Source: Candidatus Kariarchaeota archaeon
Lineage (GTDB): Archaea > Asgardarchaeota > Heimdallarchaeia > Heimdallarchaeales > Kariarchaeaceae
Direction: 5' to 3'
Assembly (NCBI GenBank): GCA_016839545.1
Contig: JAEOUB010000413.1
Span: 1-7,553, forward strand
Length of the DNA stretch: 7,553 nucleotides
Of the stretch, positions 1 through 5,878 are shown in pieces. The notes under the pieces were generated by a model. It was not told the origin of the DNA. It saw only the letters and a list, made by a program, of their open reading frames with translations, and made no database searches. The position numbers were made by a program, and so were the translations under genes. Within the stretch, counting starts at the first letter, position 1, and each line of letters opens with the position of its first letter.

Positions 1-96
1 AATCAGGAATTATTAAATACCCTTCAAAATAATGGGAATCTAACAACCATTAGGTTGAAAACCTTCGTCAAATCGGGACAAAAGTTAAAATTCTAG
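1..96 (+). CDS. C-terminal fragment of an unidentified protein (5' end outside window)
   Basis: Reading from base 1, this frame stays open for 31 codons and ends in TAG at 94-96. The other two forward frames hit stops within the first 30 bases. The predicted tail begins NQELLNTLQNNGN and ends GQKLKF, a hydrophilic, lysine-rich C-terminus with no motif I recognise. It has no start in the window because the gene begins to the left. The stop lies 17 bases before the ATG of the VOC gene on the same strand, so the two could be cotranscribed, although a TATA-like box sits inside the end of this fragment. An open stretch of 31 codons in AT-rich DNA can occur by chance, so this is only a plausible gene end. 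Confidence 0.4.
   Translation, partial: NQELLNTLQNNGNLTTIRLKTFVKSGQKLKF
84..92 (+). promoter_or_regulatory. TATA-like box upstream of the VOC gene
   Basis: The sequence gttaaaatt is centred about 26 bases before the ATG at 114. That is the spacing expected between an archaeal TATA box and the transcription start of a leaderless message. It lies within the coding end of the preceding partial gene. The match to the TTTATATA-type consensus is only moderate. Confidence 0.35.
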
Positions 97-113
97 AATA
101 ATTTGTGACAGGT

Positions 114-479
114 ATGGCAGGAATCGTATTTGTCACAACTGAGAAACTTCAGGAAATGGTTGAATTCTACACCGATACACTCGGAATGACCCCCTGGCTG
201 AGTCAGCCTGATGTCGAGATGCTGGCTCACGGGAATATGATCATCGGATTTCATCAACAACAGAAACCAACACCTGCAGGCTGTCTGTTCACTTTCTTTT
301 ACTCCTCCCAAGAGGAGGTAGATGCGATGTATGCTAAGATCAAAGATCTGGCTACAACCACACCGAAGTTCAACGAGAAATACCAGATCTACAACTTCTT
401 TGCACGTGATCCTGAGGGGAGAAAACTGGAGTTTCAGCAGTTCAGGCATGACCTCAAACCTCTGAATTGTGAGGTATAA
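114..479 (+). CDS. VOC (glyoxalase/bleomycin-resistance/dioxygenase) superfamily protein, 121 aa
   Basis: This is a small single-domain VOC-fold protein, probably cytosolic. Enzymes of this fold use a metal to act on small molecules; others bind drugs. Two repeated modules are visible: residues 4-24 (IVFVTTEKLQEMVEFYTDTLG, first strand plus the helix with the typical EFY.D.LG pattern) and residues 58-79 (LFTFFYSSQEEVDAMYAKIKD region). The last strand carries DPEGRKLEF (99-107), with Glu106 where the family's C-terminal metal-ligand glutamate sits. The usual first-strand His/Gln ligand is not obvious (IVFV instead), so metal binding may be altered or absent; His47 (GFHQQ) is another candidate ligand. 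An in-frame GTG at 105 would add three residues. I prefer the ATG at 114 because it fits the family N-terminus and lies 26 bases from a TATA-like box. It is far too short to be 4-hydroxyphenylpyruvate dioxygenase. The substrate is unknown. Confidence 0.85.
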   Translation: MAGIVFVTTEKLQEMVEFYTDTLGMTPWLSQPDVEMLAHGNMIIGFHQQQKPTPAGCLFTFFYSSQEEVDAMYAKIKDLATTTPKFNEKYQIYNFFARDPEGRKLEFQQFRHDLKPLNCEV

Positions 480-526
480 GGACTCAAATTGCAAAAAAAA
501 TCAGTATTGGAAAACTCAGACCAATC

Positions 527-539
527 TAAATAATTATTA
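527..539 (+). promoter_or_regulatory. AT-rich TATA-like element upstream of the sulfotransferase gene
   Basis: The run taaataattatta lies in the 80-base gap after the VOC gene. Its right half is centred about 25 bases before the GTG at 560, which fits a leaderless message starting at that GTG. If transcription starts slightly later, the ATG at 572 could be used instead. No Shine-Dalgarno-like purine run is visible before either start. Confidence 0.4.
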
Positions 540-559
540 TCACCCCGTGAAAACTTACT

Positions 560-1669
560 GTGAAGCTATCCATGTTTATTATGGGAACAACTTTCACCAA
601 CTGGATTAAACTGTTATTGGATCACCGCTTCCGGGTCTCACTCAAGAGATTTCATAAGGTCATCCTGATCACAGTGATGATCATCATTCTCACTCCTTTT
701 TCTATTGTTGAGAGATTGATTATTCACCCCCGTGTACGACGCAAGGACCTCGATCATCCTCCCGTCTTCATCTTAGGGCATTGGAGATCTGGTACTACTC
801 ACCTTCACAACATGTTTACCATTGACCAGAGGTTGACGTATCCCAATATGGTTGATACGCTCTTTCCCAATCACATGATACTCACCAACTGGCTCATTCG
901 ACCTTTATTGGCACTGGCACTACCAGATAAACGTCCGATGGACAACATGAAACTCAGTGTCGATGTACCTGGTGAACAGGATTGGGCAATCTCCAATCTC
1001 TGCCTCATGACACCATATTCAGGTGCATACTTCCCCAATGAGCTGGTATCACGCTACGAGCACATGACCAATTTTGAGAATGCTTCAGACAAAGAACGGA
1101 GCACCTATGTCAAATACATCCGGTTCTATCTCAAGAAACTGCAGTACAAGTACCCAGGTCGTCAGATCGTTCTGAAAAGTCCGATGGATACTGCCCGTGC
1201 CAAATTGCTGTATGAGACATTTCCTGATGCCAAATTCATCCATATCAGGAGAAACCCATACGAGGTTTTCTACAGTACTCTCAAGCTTCATACCAAAAAC
1301 AAGGACATCTACCCCCTCCAAGAAGATAACAGAAACCTTGAGGAATTTATCTTCAAAACCTATAATGGAATGTTTGACATCTATTTTGAGGACGCCAAAG
1401 CAATTCCTGCAGAGCAGTTAATTGAGATCAGCTACGAAGAACTCAAAGAGGATCGGATGAGTGTCATGAAAGAGATCTACGACCATCTTGATCTCCCTGA
1501 TTTCGAAGGCGTTCGGGATGATCTTCAGAAGTATGTCGACTCATTGAAGGGGTACAAAGCTGATGATTATGAACTAGAGGTGCAGGAGAAAGACCTGGTC
1601 TATACCAATTTAAAGAAAACACTCGATCTCTGGGGATATACAGTTAAAGTGAGAGGTTCTACCTCATAG
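560..1669 (+). CDS. PAPS-dependent sulfotransferase family protein (Sulfotransfer_3 type), 369 aa
   Basis: This enzyme is predicted to transfer a sulfuryl group from PAPS to an acceptor that cannot be inferred here. Both PAPS signatures are visible: the 5'-phosphosulfate loop GHWRSGTTHLH at 73-83, and the 3'-phosphate site IHIRRNPYEVFYS at 227-239 with Arg230 and Ser239. LKSPMDTARAKLL (205-217) and KRPMDNMKLSVDVPGEQDW (124-142) match conserved blocks of the same family; Glu139 is a possible catalytic acid/base. Residues 34-50 are strongly hydrophobic (VILITVMIIILTPFSIV) and flanked by basic residues on both sides, suggesting membrane association ahead of a cytosolic catalytic domain. The length is normal for the family. 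GTG at 560 is the earliest possible start (in-frame TGA at 548-550); ATG codons at 572 and 581 would remove 4 or 7 residues. The last sense codon (TCA) doubles as the stop of the opposing PLP-enzyme gene. Confidence 0.88.
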   Translation: MKLSMFIMGTTFTNWIKLLLDHRFRVSLKRFHKVILITVMIIILTPFSIVERLIIHPRVRRKDLDHPPVFILGHWRSGTTHLHNMFTIDQRLTYPNMVDTLFPNHMILTNWLIRPLLALALPDKRPMDNMKLSVDVPGEQDWAISNLCLMTPYSGAYFPNELVSRYEHMTNFENASDKERSTYVKYIRFYLKKLQYKYPGRQIVLKSPMDTARAKLLYETFPDAKFIHIRRNPYEVFYSTLKLHTKNKDIYPLQEDNRNLEEFIFKTYNGMFDIYFEDAKAIPAEQLIEISYEELKEDRMSVMKEIYDHLDLPDFEGVRDDLQKYVDSLKGYKADDYELEVQEKDLVYTNLKKTLDLWGYTVKVRGSTS

Positions 1670-2866
1670 CCCAGACAATGCCTGATCTAGATCCTCAATC
1701 AGGTCTTCTAGTGTCTCAATCCCAACTGAGAACCGGATGAGACCATCCGTGATCCCAGCCTGTAAACGAGCTTCTCGAGCCACCATGGTGTGTGTAGTGG
1801 AAGGAGCATGAACTATTAGCGATTCAACACCTCCAAGGGACACTGCATGGTTGATAATCTTGAGATTCTCAATTACAGATTTTCCTGCATCAACTCCACC
1901 TTTGACATCAAATGACAGCATTCCACCGTATCCCCGCATCTGTGCTGTTGCCAATGCATGCTGTGGATGATTTTCTAGACCGGGGTAATGTACCGCCTGG
2001 ATCTTGTCATGACCTGCAAGATACTCTGCGATTGCCTGTGCATTTTCATTATGCTGTCGCATTCGTACTGCAAGTGATTTCATACCTCGAGTGAGAAGAA
2101 AGGCATCAAATGGTGATTGTACACCACCGAGTAATTTGAGCATCTGAAAGACTTTTTTCTCACTGCTCTCGTTGTCAACTGTGACAGATCCTGCAATAAT
2201 ATCAGAGTGACCACCAAGGTATTTTGTGGCAGAGTGAATGACAACATTGACTCCATGTGAAATTGGGAGTTGATTATAGGGAGATCCGAATGTGGAATCC
2301 ACCATTGAGGTGATCCCTGTTTCGGCTGATATTGACCCCAATCCATCCAGGTCACAGATAGTCATGGTTGGATTTGCTGGAGTCTCACCATAGATTACCC
2401 TGGTATTGTCACGGATAGCATCTCTGTATTGTGAGATCTGGGTACCATCTACCCAGGACACCTCCACACCATAACTCGGGAGTGTGGTTTTGAAGAGCTC
2501 ATGTGTTCCACCATACACCTGATTTGGTGCAATGACATGGTCTCCCGCCTGAAGATGAGAGAGAAGCGCAGTTGAGACTGCTGCCATTCCAGATGACATG
2601 ACAAAACTCTCGTGACCCCCTTCTAGTTTGGTAAGTACCCGAGCTGCAATCTCTGTAGTGGGGTTACCCCACCGAGAGTAGAGCCATGGGCTATCACCCT
2701 CTTCCAGGTCAGCTCGAGAGGAGAGTCGAGCACCATGCGCCGCACTTTCAAGTCTATATGTAGAATTTGAGAAGATAGGAGTTGCTAAGGCATGCACAGG
2801 TCCCTTGATATCCTCTGGTTCGACAGCCTTGGTCTCAAACCCCTTTTCTCGTGGTTTATCTGCCAT
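1664..2866 (-). CDS. Cystathionine gamma-synthase/lyase family PLP-dependent enzyme (Cys/Met metabolism), 400 aa
   Basis: This is a fold-type I PLP enzyme of the transsulfuration family, acting in the cytosol on sulfur amino acids such as cystathionine or O-acyl-homoserine. Visible signatures are YSRWGNPT at 63-70 (Tyr63 and Arg65 contact the PLP phosphate of the partner subunit), SSGMAA (91-96), Tyr118 in VYGGTHELF (ring stacking), Asp190 in VDSTFGSP, the Schiff-base Lys215 in HSATKYLGGHSD, SLGGVESLI (343-351) and the carboxylate-binding Arg378 in LIRFSVGIE. The position of the methionine gamma-lyase active-site Cys is Gly120, which argues against that activity. MetB-type synthase and CGL/MetC-type lyase cannot be separated by eye. 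The ATG at 2866 gives the standard family N-terminus; the frame continues to a TTG at 2926, but those 20 extra residues look non-coding. The gene is convergent with the sulfotransferase and divergent from the DinB gene. Confidence 0.93.
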   Translation of the reverse strand: MADKPREKGFETKAVEPEDIKGPVHALATPIFSNSTYRLESAAHGARLSSRADLEEGDSPWLYSRWGNPTTEIAARVLTKLEGGHESFVMSSGMAAVSTALLSHLQAGDHVIAPNQVYGGTHELFKTTLPSYGVEVSWVDGTQISQYRDAIRDNTRVIYGETPANPTMTICDLDGLGSISAETGITSMVDSTFGSPYNQLPISHGVNVVIHSATKYLGGHSDIIAGSVTVDNESSEKKVFQMLKLLGGVQSPFDAFLLTRGMKSLAVRMRQHNENAQAIAEYLAGHDKIQAVHYPGLENHPQHALATAQMRGYGGMLSFDVKGGVDAGKSVIENLKIINHAVSLGGVESLIVHAPSTTHTMVAREARLQAGITDGLIRFSVGIETLEDLIEDLDQALSGL

Positions 2867-2956
2867 TAACCCTGTGATTTGTAAGAAGATTTGAAGCTTT
2901 ACACTTTGGTTATTCTCTTTCCTCAACTATCTTAATCCTGATCTCTGGATGAAGCT
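2867..2956. promoter_or_regulatory. Divergent intergenic promoter region (PLP enzyme / DinB-FAH)
   Basis: This 90-base AT-rich region lies between two divergent starts and must hold both promoters. On the + strand, ctatcttaat (2927-2936) is centred about 26 bases before the DinB ATG. Its complement, attaagatag, is also TATA-like for the minus strand and would give the PLP gene a leader of about 40 bases. A weaker minus-strand candidate around 2886-2899 (aagcttcaaatctt) has leaderless spacing to the ATG at 2866. No clear operator palindrome is visible beyond AAGCTT at 2894-2899. Confidence 0.45.
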
Positions 2957-3475
2957 ATGGATACACTAATCGACCTTTTTGAGTGGAATGCATGGGCTAA
3001 TGCTAAACACAGGGATGTACTTTCCGAGATTGATTTTGAAATATTACAACAAGATACACCATACGGTAGACTGATAGATCGTATAGTACATATCTTTGCT
3101 TCTTTCAAAATGTGGCATCAACGTATGGAGGGAGAGTCCCCCGATAGCGTCCTGACAGGAGATGATTTCTCCAGTTGGAAAGATCTGTCACACACATGGG
3201 AAGCATACGACCAGCTCCTCATCAAGTATGTGCAGAACTTATCACCAGCTCAACTGGATGAGGAAATAACCTATCAATCCCTCAATTCCAAATGGTACAG
3301 GCGAAAGAGACGTCACATCCTGATCCATCTAACAGCACACCCCAACTATCATAGAGGTCAGATCACTGCATTGCTCAAAGAAAGGGCGGTCGCACAATTT
3401 CCTTCAGTTGACCCTGTTTTCTATCACCTGACCACGGATGATGCCTTAATTTCAGATACACCGTTTAATGAGTGA
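2957..3475 (+). CDS. DinB-fold (DinB/YfiT superfamily) putative metal-dependent protein, 172 aa
   Basis: This is a four-helix-bundle protein of the DinB superfamily, whose members carry a metal bound by three histidines and include thiol S-transferases and mycothiol-dependent maleylpyruvate isomerase. The opening LFEWNAWAN (7-15) is the typical first helix. The predicted metal triad is complete: His45 in RIVHIF, followed by Trp53, then His128 and His132 in the HLTAHPNYHRGQ block (124-135), which is the strongest family signature. The basic stretch WYRRKRRH (113-120) precedes it. Length is usual for the family. The start at 2957 fits the family; an overlapping ATG at 2949 is in another frame. 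Its stop lies 30 bases before fumarylacetoacetase on the same strand, so the two may be cotranscribed. I infer a possible role in the same pathway. The family also contains many stress-induced proteins of unknown substrate. Confidence 0.85.
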   Translation: MDTLIDLFEWNAWANAKHRDVLSEIDFEILQQDTPYGRLIDRIVHIFASFKMWHQRMEGESPDSVLTGDDFSSWKDLSHTWEAYDQLLIKYVQNLSPAQLDEEITYQSLNSKWYRRKRRHILIHLTAHPNYHRGQITALLKERAVAQFPSVDPVFYHLTTDDALISDTPFNE

Positions 3476-3484
3476 AATTATATA
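3475..3484 (+). promoter_or_regulatory. TATA box for fumarylacetoacetase
   Basis: The run aaattatata begins at the last base of the DinB stop codon. Its ttatata core is centred 25 bases before the ATG at 3506, ideal for a leaderless archaeal message. Fumarylacetoacetase may therefore have its own promoter in addition to any readthrough from the DinB gene. Confidence 0.6.
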
Positions 3485-3505
3485 GAACCCACAAATCCGA
3501 TTGGT

Positions 3506-4762
3506 ATGCACGTTATCGATACATCACTACGATCCTTTGTAGAAGGAAGTGAAAATACAGAATTCCCAATACAGAACCTACCGTATGGAGTTTTCAGGTA
3601 TCAGAGTAGCAGACATATCGGTGTTGCCATAGGTGATTATATCCTCAATCTCACAAATCTAGAGGCAGACGGCTATTTTGATGAGATCCTGGAAAGCAAG
3701 GTATTCGATACAGGCAGTTTAAACGCGTTCATGGCCACAGGTAGAGAGATCTGGACAAAACTCAGGGTCTTACTTGCGAAACTTCTAGCGAAAGGATCTG
3801 ATCTTGCAGATACAAGTCAACCGAAATACCTGGTAAAACAGAGTGACGTCGAGATGGTTCTCCCAGTTGACGTGGCCGAATTCACCGATTTCTACTCGGC
3901 TTATTACCATGCCTTCAATGTCGGTTCAATCATTAGAGGGCCAGAGAATGCACTAATGCCCAACTGGAAACATCTGCCAGTAGCATATCATGGTCGTTCA
4001 AGTTCTGTAATCCTCTCTGGCGAGAGTATCCACAGACCGAGGGGACAGATAAAACCTGCAGACTCCGATGATCCAGTATTTTCAGCGACAAAACGACTTG
4101 ATTTTGAGCTCGAGATGGGCTTCTTCATTGGTACTGGAAACAAAATGGGTCACCCAATCTCGACTGGAGAGGCAGATAGCCATATTTTCGGGATGGTTCT
4201 TGTCAATGACTGGTCTGCCAGAGATGTGCAGGTTTGGGAGTACCGACCTCTGGGTCCATTCCTCGCCAAAAACTTTGCCACATCTATCTCTCCGTGGGTT
4301 GTCACTCTAGATGCCCTTGAGCCGTTCAGAACAAAAGGAATGGATCAAGATCCTGAACCTCTACCCTATTTACAATTTGATCGTCATCAGGCCTATGACA
4401 TCGAATTGGAGGTACACCTCCAGTCGGAGTCAATGGACATGCCTCAGCAGATTACCTGGAGCAATGCCAAAAACCTGTACTGGAACATTTCTCAGCAGTT
4501 GGCACATCATACCATCACAGGGTGCAATACTCGAACAGGAGATTTGATGGGTAGTGGTACAATTTCAGGACAGGAAATGAATACCCGTGGATGCTTACTT
4601 GAACTTACCGAACTTGGTCGCAATCCAATTTCCATAGGTGAGGAAACCAGGACGTTCCTTCATGATGGTGATACTGTCATTATGCGAGGTTATGCAGAGA
4701 AGGATGGGATTAAAATCGGGTTTGGAGAGGTCAGAACAAAGATCTTACCTGTAATTAGCTGA
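3506..4762 (+). CDS. fahA: Fumarylacetoacetase (fumarylacetoacetate hydrolase, EC 3.7.1.2), 418 aa
   Basis: This enzyme hydrolyses fumarylacetoacetate to fumarate and acetoacetate, the last step of tyrosine/homogentisate breakdown in the cytosol. It has the full two-domain form: an N-terminal SH3-like domain (FPIQNLPYGVF at 20-30, HIGVAIGD at 37-44) and a C-terminal catalytic domain. From memory of the mammalian enzyme, every key residue is present. Metal ligands are Asp128 (FTDFYSAYYHA), Glu201 and Glu203 (ELEMGFF) and Asp235 (VNDWSARD). The catalytic base is His135. Substrate contacts are Arg239, Gln242, Lys255 (GPFLAKNF) and Glu357 (GTISGQE). ALMPNWKHLPVAYHGR (149-164) is nearly identical to animal enzymes. 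At 418 residues it matches the full-length family rather than the short single-domain FAH-fold hydrolases. The ATG start leaves 19 residues before the first conserved block and is supported by a TATA box 25 bases upstream. No other homogentisate-pathway gene can be assigned in the window, although the DinB neighbour is a candidate. Confidence 0.96.
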   Translation: MHVIDTSLRSFVEGSENTEFPIQNLPYGVFRYQSSRHIGVAIGDYILNLTNLEADGYFDEILESKVFDTGSLNAFMATGREIWTKLRVLLAKLLAKGSDLADTSQPKYLVKQSDVEMVLPVDVAEFTDFYSAYYHAFNVGSIIRGPENALMPNWKHLPVAYHGRSSSVILSGESIHRPRGQIKPADSDDPVFSATKRLDFELEMGFFIGTGNKMGHPISTGEADSHIFGMVLVNDWSARDVQVWEYRPLGPFLAKNFATSISPWVVTLDALEPFRTKGMDQDPEPLPYLQFDRHQAYDIELEVHLQSESMDMPQQITWSNAKNLYWNISQQLAHHTITGCNTRTGDLMGSGTISGQEMNTRGCLLELTELGRNPISIGEETRTFLHDGDTVIMRGYAEKDGIKIGFGEVRTKILPVIS

Positions 4763-4867
4763 ATTTCACACGTTTCAACAACCATATCGTTTCCAGCCCC
4801 ATCACACAATTGGATTGGTCACAAATTCAGTTATCAAAATCCTATTCAGAATTACCCTATTTCCAAC
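4763..4867. other. Convergent intergenic gap, no gene seen
   Basis: These 105 bases separate the stops of fumarylacetoacetase (+) and the 312-residue gene (-), so both transcripts must end in or near them. I see no run of five or more T on either strand and no strong hairpin. The only repetition is a pair of gtttc words on the + strand (near 4772 and 4790). Terminators for these two genes cannot be placed from the sequence. Confidence 0.5.
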
Positions 4868-5806
4868 CTATCCTTGAGTCTGGAGGTAGGATAACTTGTA
4901 ATCAAATGCATCAAGAGATAGCAGGTAGAAAAGTGCAAGTACTACAAACTCTTCTTCCAATTCTGAGTCACGATCCAACTCACTTTCAAGGATGTGCTGG
5001 ATATCTATCATAGAGAACTGGTCTAGCTCACATAGCTTGGTGGCAATGGATGATAATTTTTCTGGATCAAGGCCAATAAGAGACATAGCCGGACCGTATT
5101 TGGCAATCATCCGCATGGTATCCTTGTCAGGTATAAGGATAGAGGATCTATCAATAAGAATCGAAATAATAGTCTGATCGAGATACGTGATTCTTCGATG
5201 GACGTGATGGTCCAAATATCTCAAGACTTCTGGAATAAGATCTCTATGGAGAGAACTAGCCAATTCCATTTTATTAACAAAAGACTGCATCCAACCGGCA
5301 AGATATTCCTTCTGCTCGGGAGCGTTCTCAGGTATTACAGCCTCGATAGTACACACCACACTTCCAAGTTCCGAAGTTATCTCAATGGTATGACCGATGT
5401 GCTCGTCGTCAAGATCCATCTCATGTTCTAGCAGGAATTTCAAACTTTCAGATTTCAATTCAAGTTCTAAACCTGTCCATGACGACCAACCATATTTGGT
5501 GGTAAGATTGGTTGTCCTCATTCCAGGCATTGGAATGGCGGATGGTGATTTTGCAGCAGTCTTTACCTTCAGAGCGTTGTTTGTCCTCACATGGAAATTT
5601 TTATCGATGAAGAGTTTACTCCCGTGCGGATCGGTGCCATCTTTCTTGGCATGAACGTCTATGTAGGAGGCGAGACCGTTTACATCGAGCTCACGACGTT
5701 GAAGATGGACGACCCGGTCAATATTCAGATTTCGGGTTTGCGAGCACTCTGAACAGAGATAACTCACCTTTTGGATATCGGAGTTGACTGCCATTTTCTG
5801 CCACAT
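4868..5806 (-). CDS. Uncharacterised protein with N-terminal CxxC zinc-binding-like module, 312 aa
   Basis: I cannot assign a function. The N-terminal part has a CSEC knuckle (Cys18, Cys21), a beta-rich stretch (RNLNIDRVVHLQ, 25-36) and PHGSKLFIDKNFHVR at 60-74. I recall similar CxxC ... H ... F-D-K-N-F-x-V-R arrangements at the start of many uncharacterised Asgard proteins; this is memory, not a search. Only two cysteines are close together, so any metal site would need histidines (His52, His61) or dimerisation. Residues 80-108 look like a flexible, Pro/Ser/Thr/Lys-rich linker. Residues 112-185 alternate strand-like and helical segments; the rest is mostly helical and acidic, with Glu/Asp-rich ESELDRDSELEEEF (274-287) before a hydrophobic helix (288-298). 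There is no signal peptide. The ATG at 5806 is chosen; an in-frame ATG at 5794 would remove four residues. It lies 72 bases downstream of the antiporter on the same strand and has its own TATA-like box. Confidence 0.75.
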   Translation of the reverse strand: MWQKMAVNSDIQKVSYLCSECSQTRNLNIDRVVHLQRRELDVNGLASYIDVHAKKDGTDPHGSKLFIDKNFHVRTNNALKVKTAAKSPSAIPMPGMRTTNLTTKYGWSSWTGLELELKSESLKFLLEHEMDLDDEHIGHTIEITSELGSVVCTIEAVIPENAPEQKEYLAGWMQSFVNKMELASSLHRDLIPEVLRYLDHHVHRRITYLDQTIISILIDRSSILIPDKDTMRMIAKYGPAMSLIGLDPEKLSSIATKLCELDQFSMIDIQHILESELDRDSELEEEFVVLALFYLLSLDAFDYKLSYLQTQG

Positions 5807-5824
5807 TCCTACTTGTTTACCTTG

Positions 5825-5832
5825 TTAAAAAG
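5825..5832 (-). promoter_or_regulatory. TATA-like box / T-tract upstream of the 312-residue gene
   Basis: Read on the minus strand, this is cttttta followed by acaa, centred about 22 bases before the ATG at 5806 and 34 before the one at 5794. It could be a TATA element giving a leaderless or near-leaderless message. The same five-T run, about 48 bases past the antiporter stop, could instead help terminate the antiporter transcript. Confidence 0.35.
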
Positions 5833-5856
5833 AGTGTCTTGGAATATCCGAAATAT

Positions 5857-5878
5857 GGAAACTCCAAAACTGGTTTCC
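5857..5878 (-). terminator. Short hairpin right after the antiporter stop codon
   Basis: Directly after the TGA of the antiporter (minus strand), ggaaac and gtttcc form a 6-base-pair inverted repeat with a 10-base loop that contains four T in a row. No T-tract follows the stem at once; the next run of five T lies about 25 bases further on. It could mark the transcript end or stabilise the mRNA, but the stem is short and may be chance. Confidence 0.25.

Noticed and set aside
114..479. VOC protein as 4-hydroxyphenylpyruvate dioxygenase or homogentisate-pathway enzyme
   Set aside because: 4-hydroxyphenylpyruvate dioxygenase is about three times longer with two double modules and an Fe(II) His-His-Glu triad; this protein has 121 residues and lacks the first ligand.
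93..494. 133-codon open frame on the minus strand
   Set aside because: It lies opposite the VOC gene, which has clear family motifs; the minus-strand translation has no recognisable family and is cysteine- and leucine-rich in a way typical of shadow frames.
493..500. Run of eight A after the VOC gene as a terminator
   Set aside because: It is a T-run only on the minus strand, where no gene ends nearby; for the + strand VOC transcript it is poly-A, not a U-tract terminator.
2867..2926. N-terminal extension of the PLP enzyme to a TTG at 2926
   Set aside because: The extra 20 residues match nothing in the family, while the ATG at 2866 gives the usual N-terminus and leaves a promoter-sized divergent gap.
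5397..5654. 85-codon + strand open frame
   Set aside because: It lies antisense within the 312-residue gene, whose minus-strand translation carries the CxxC and FIDKNFHVR motifs; the + frame shows only serine-rich sequence.
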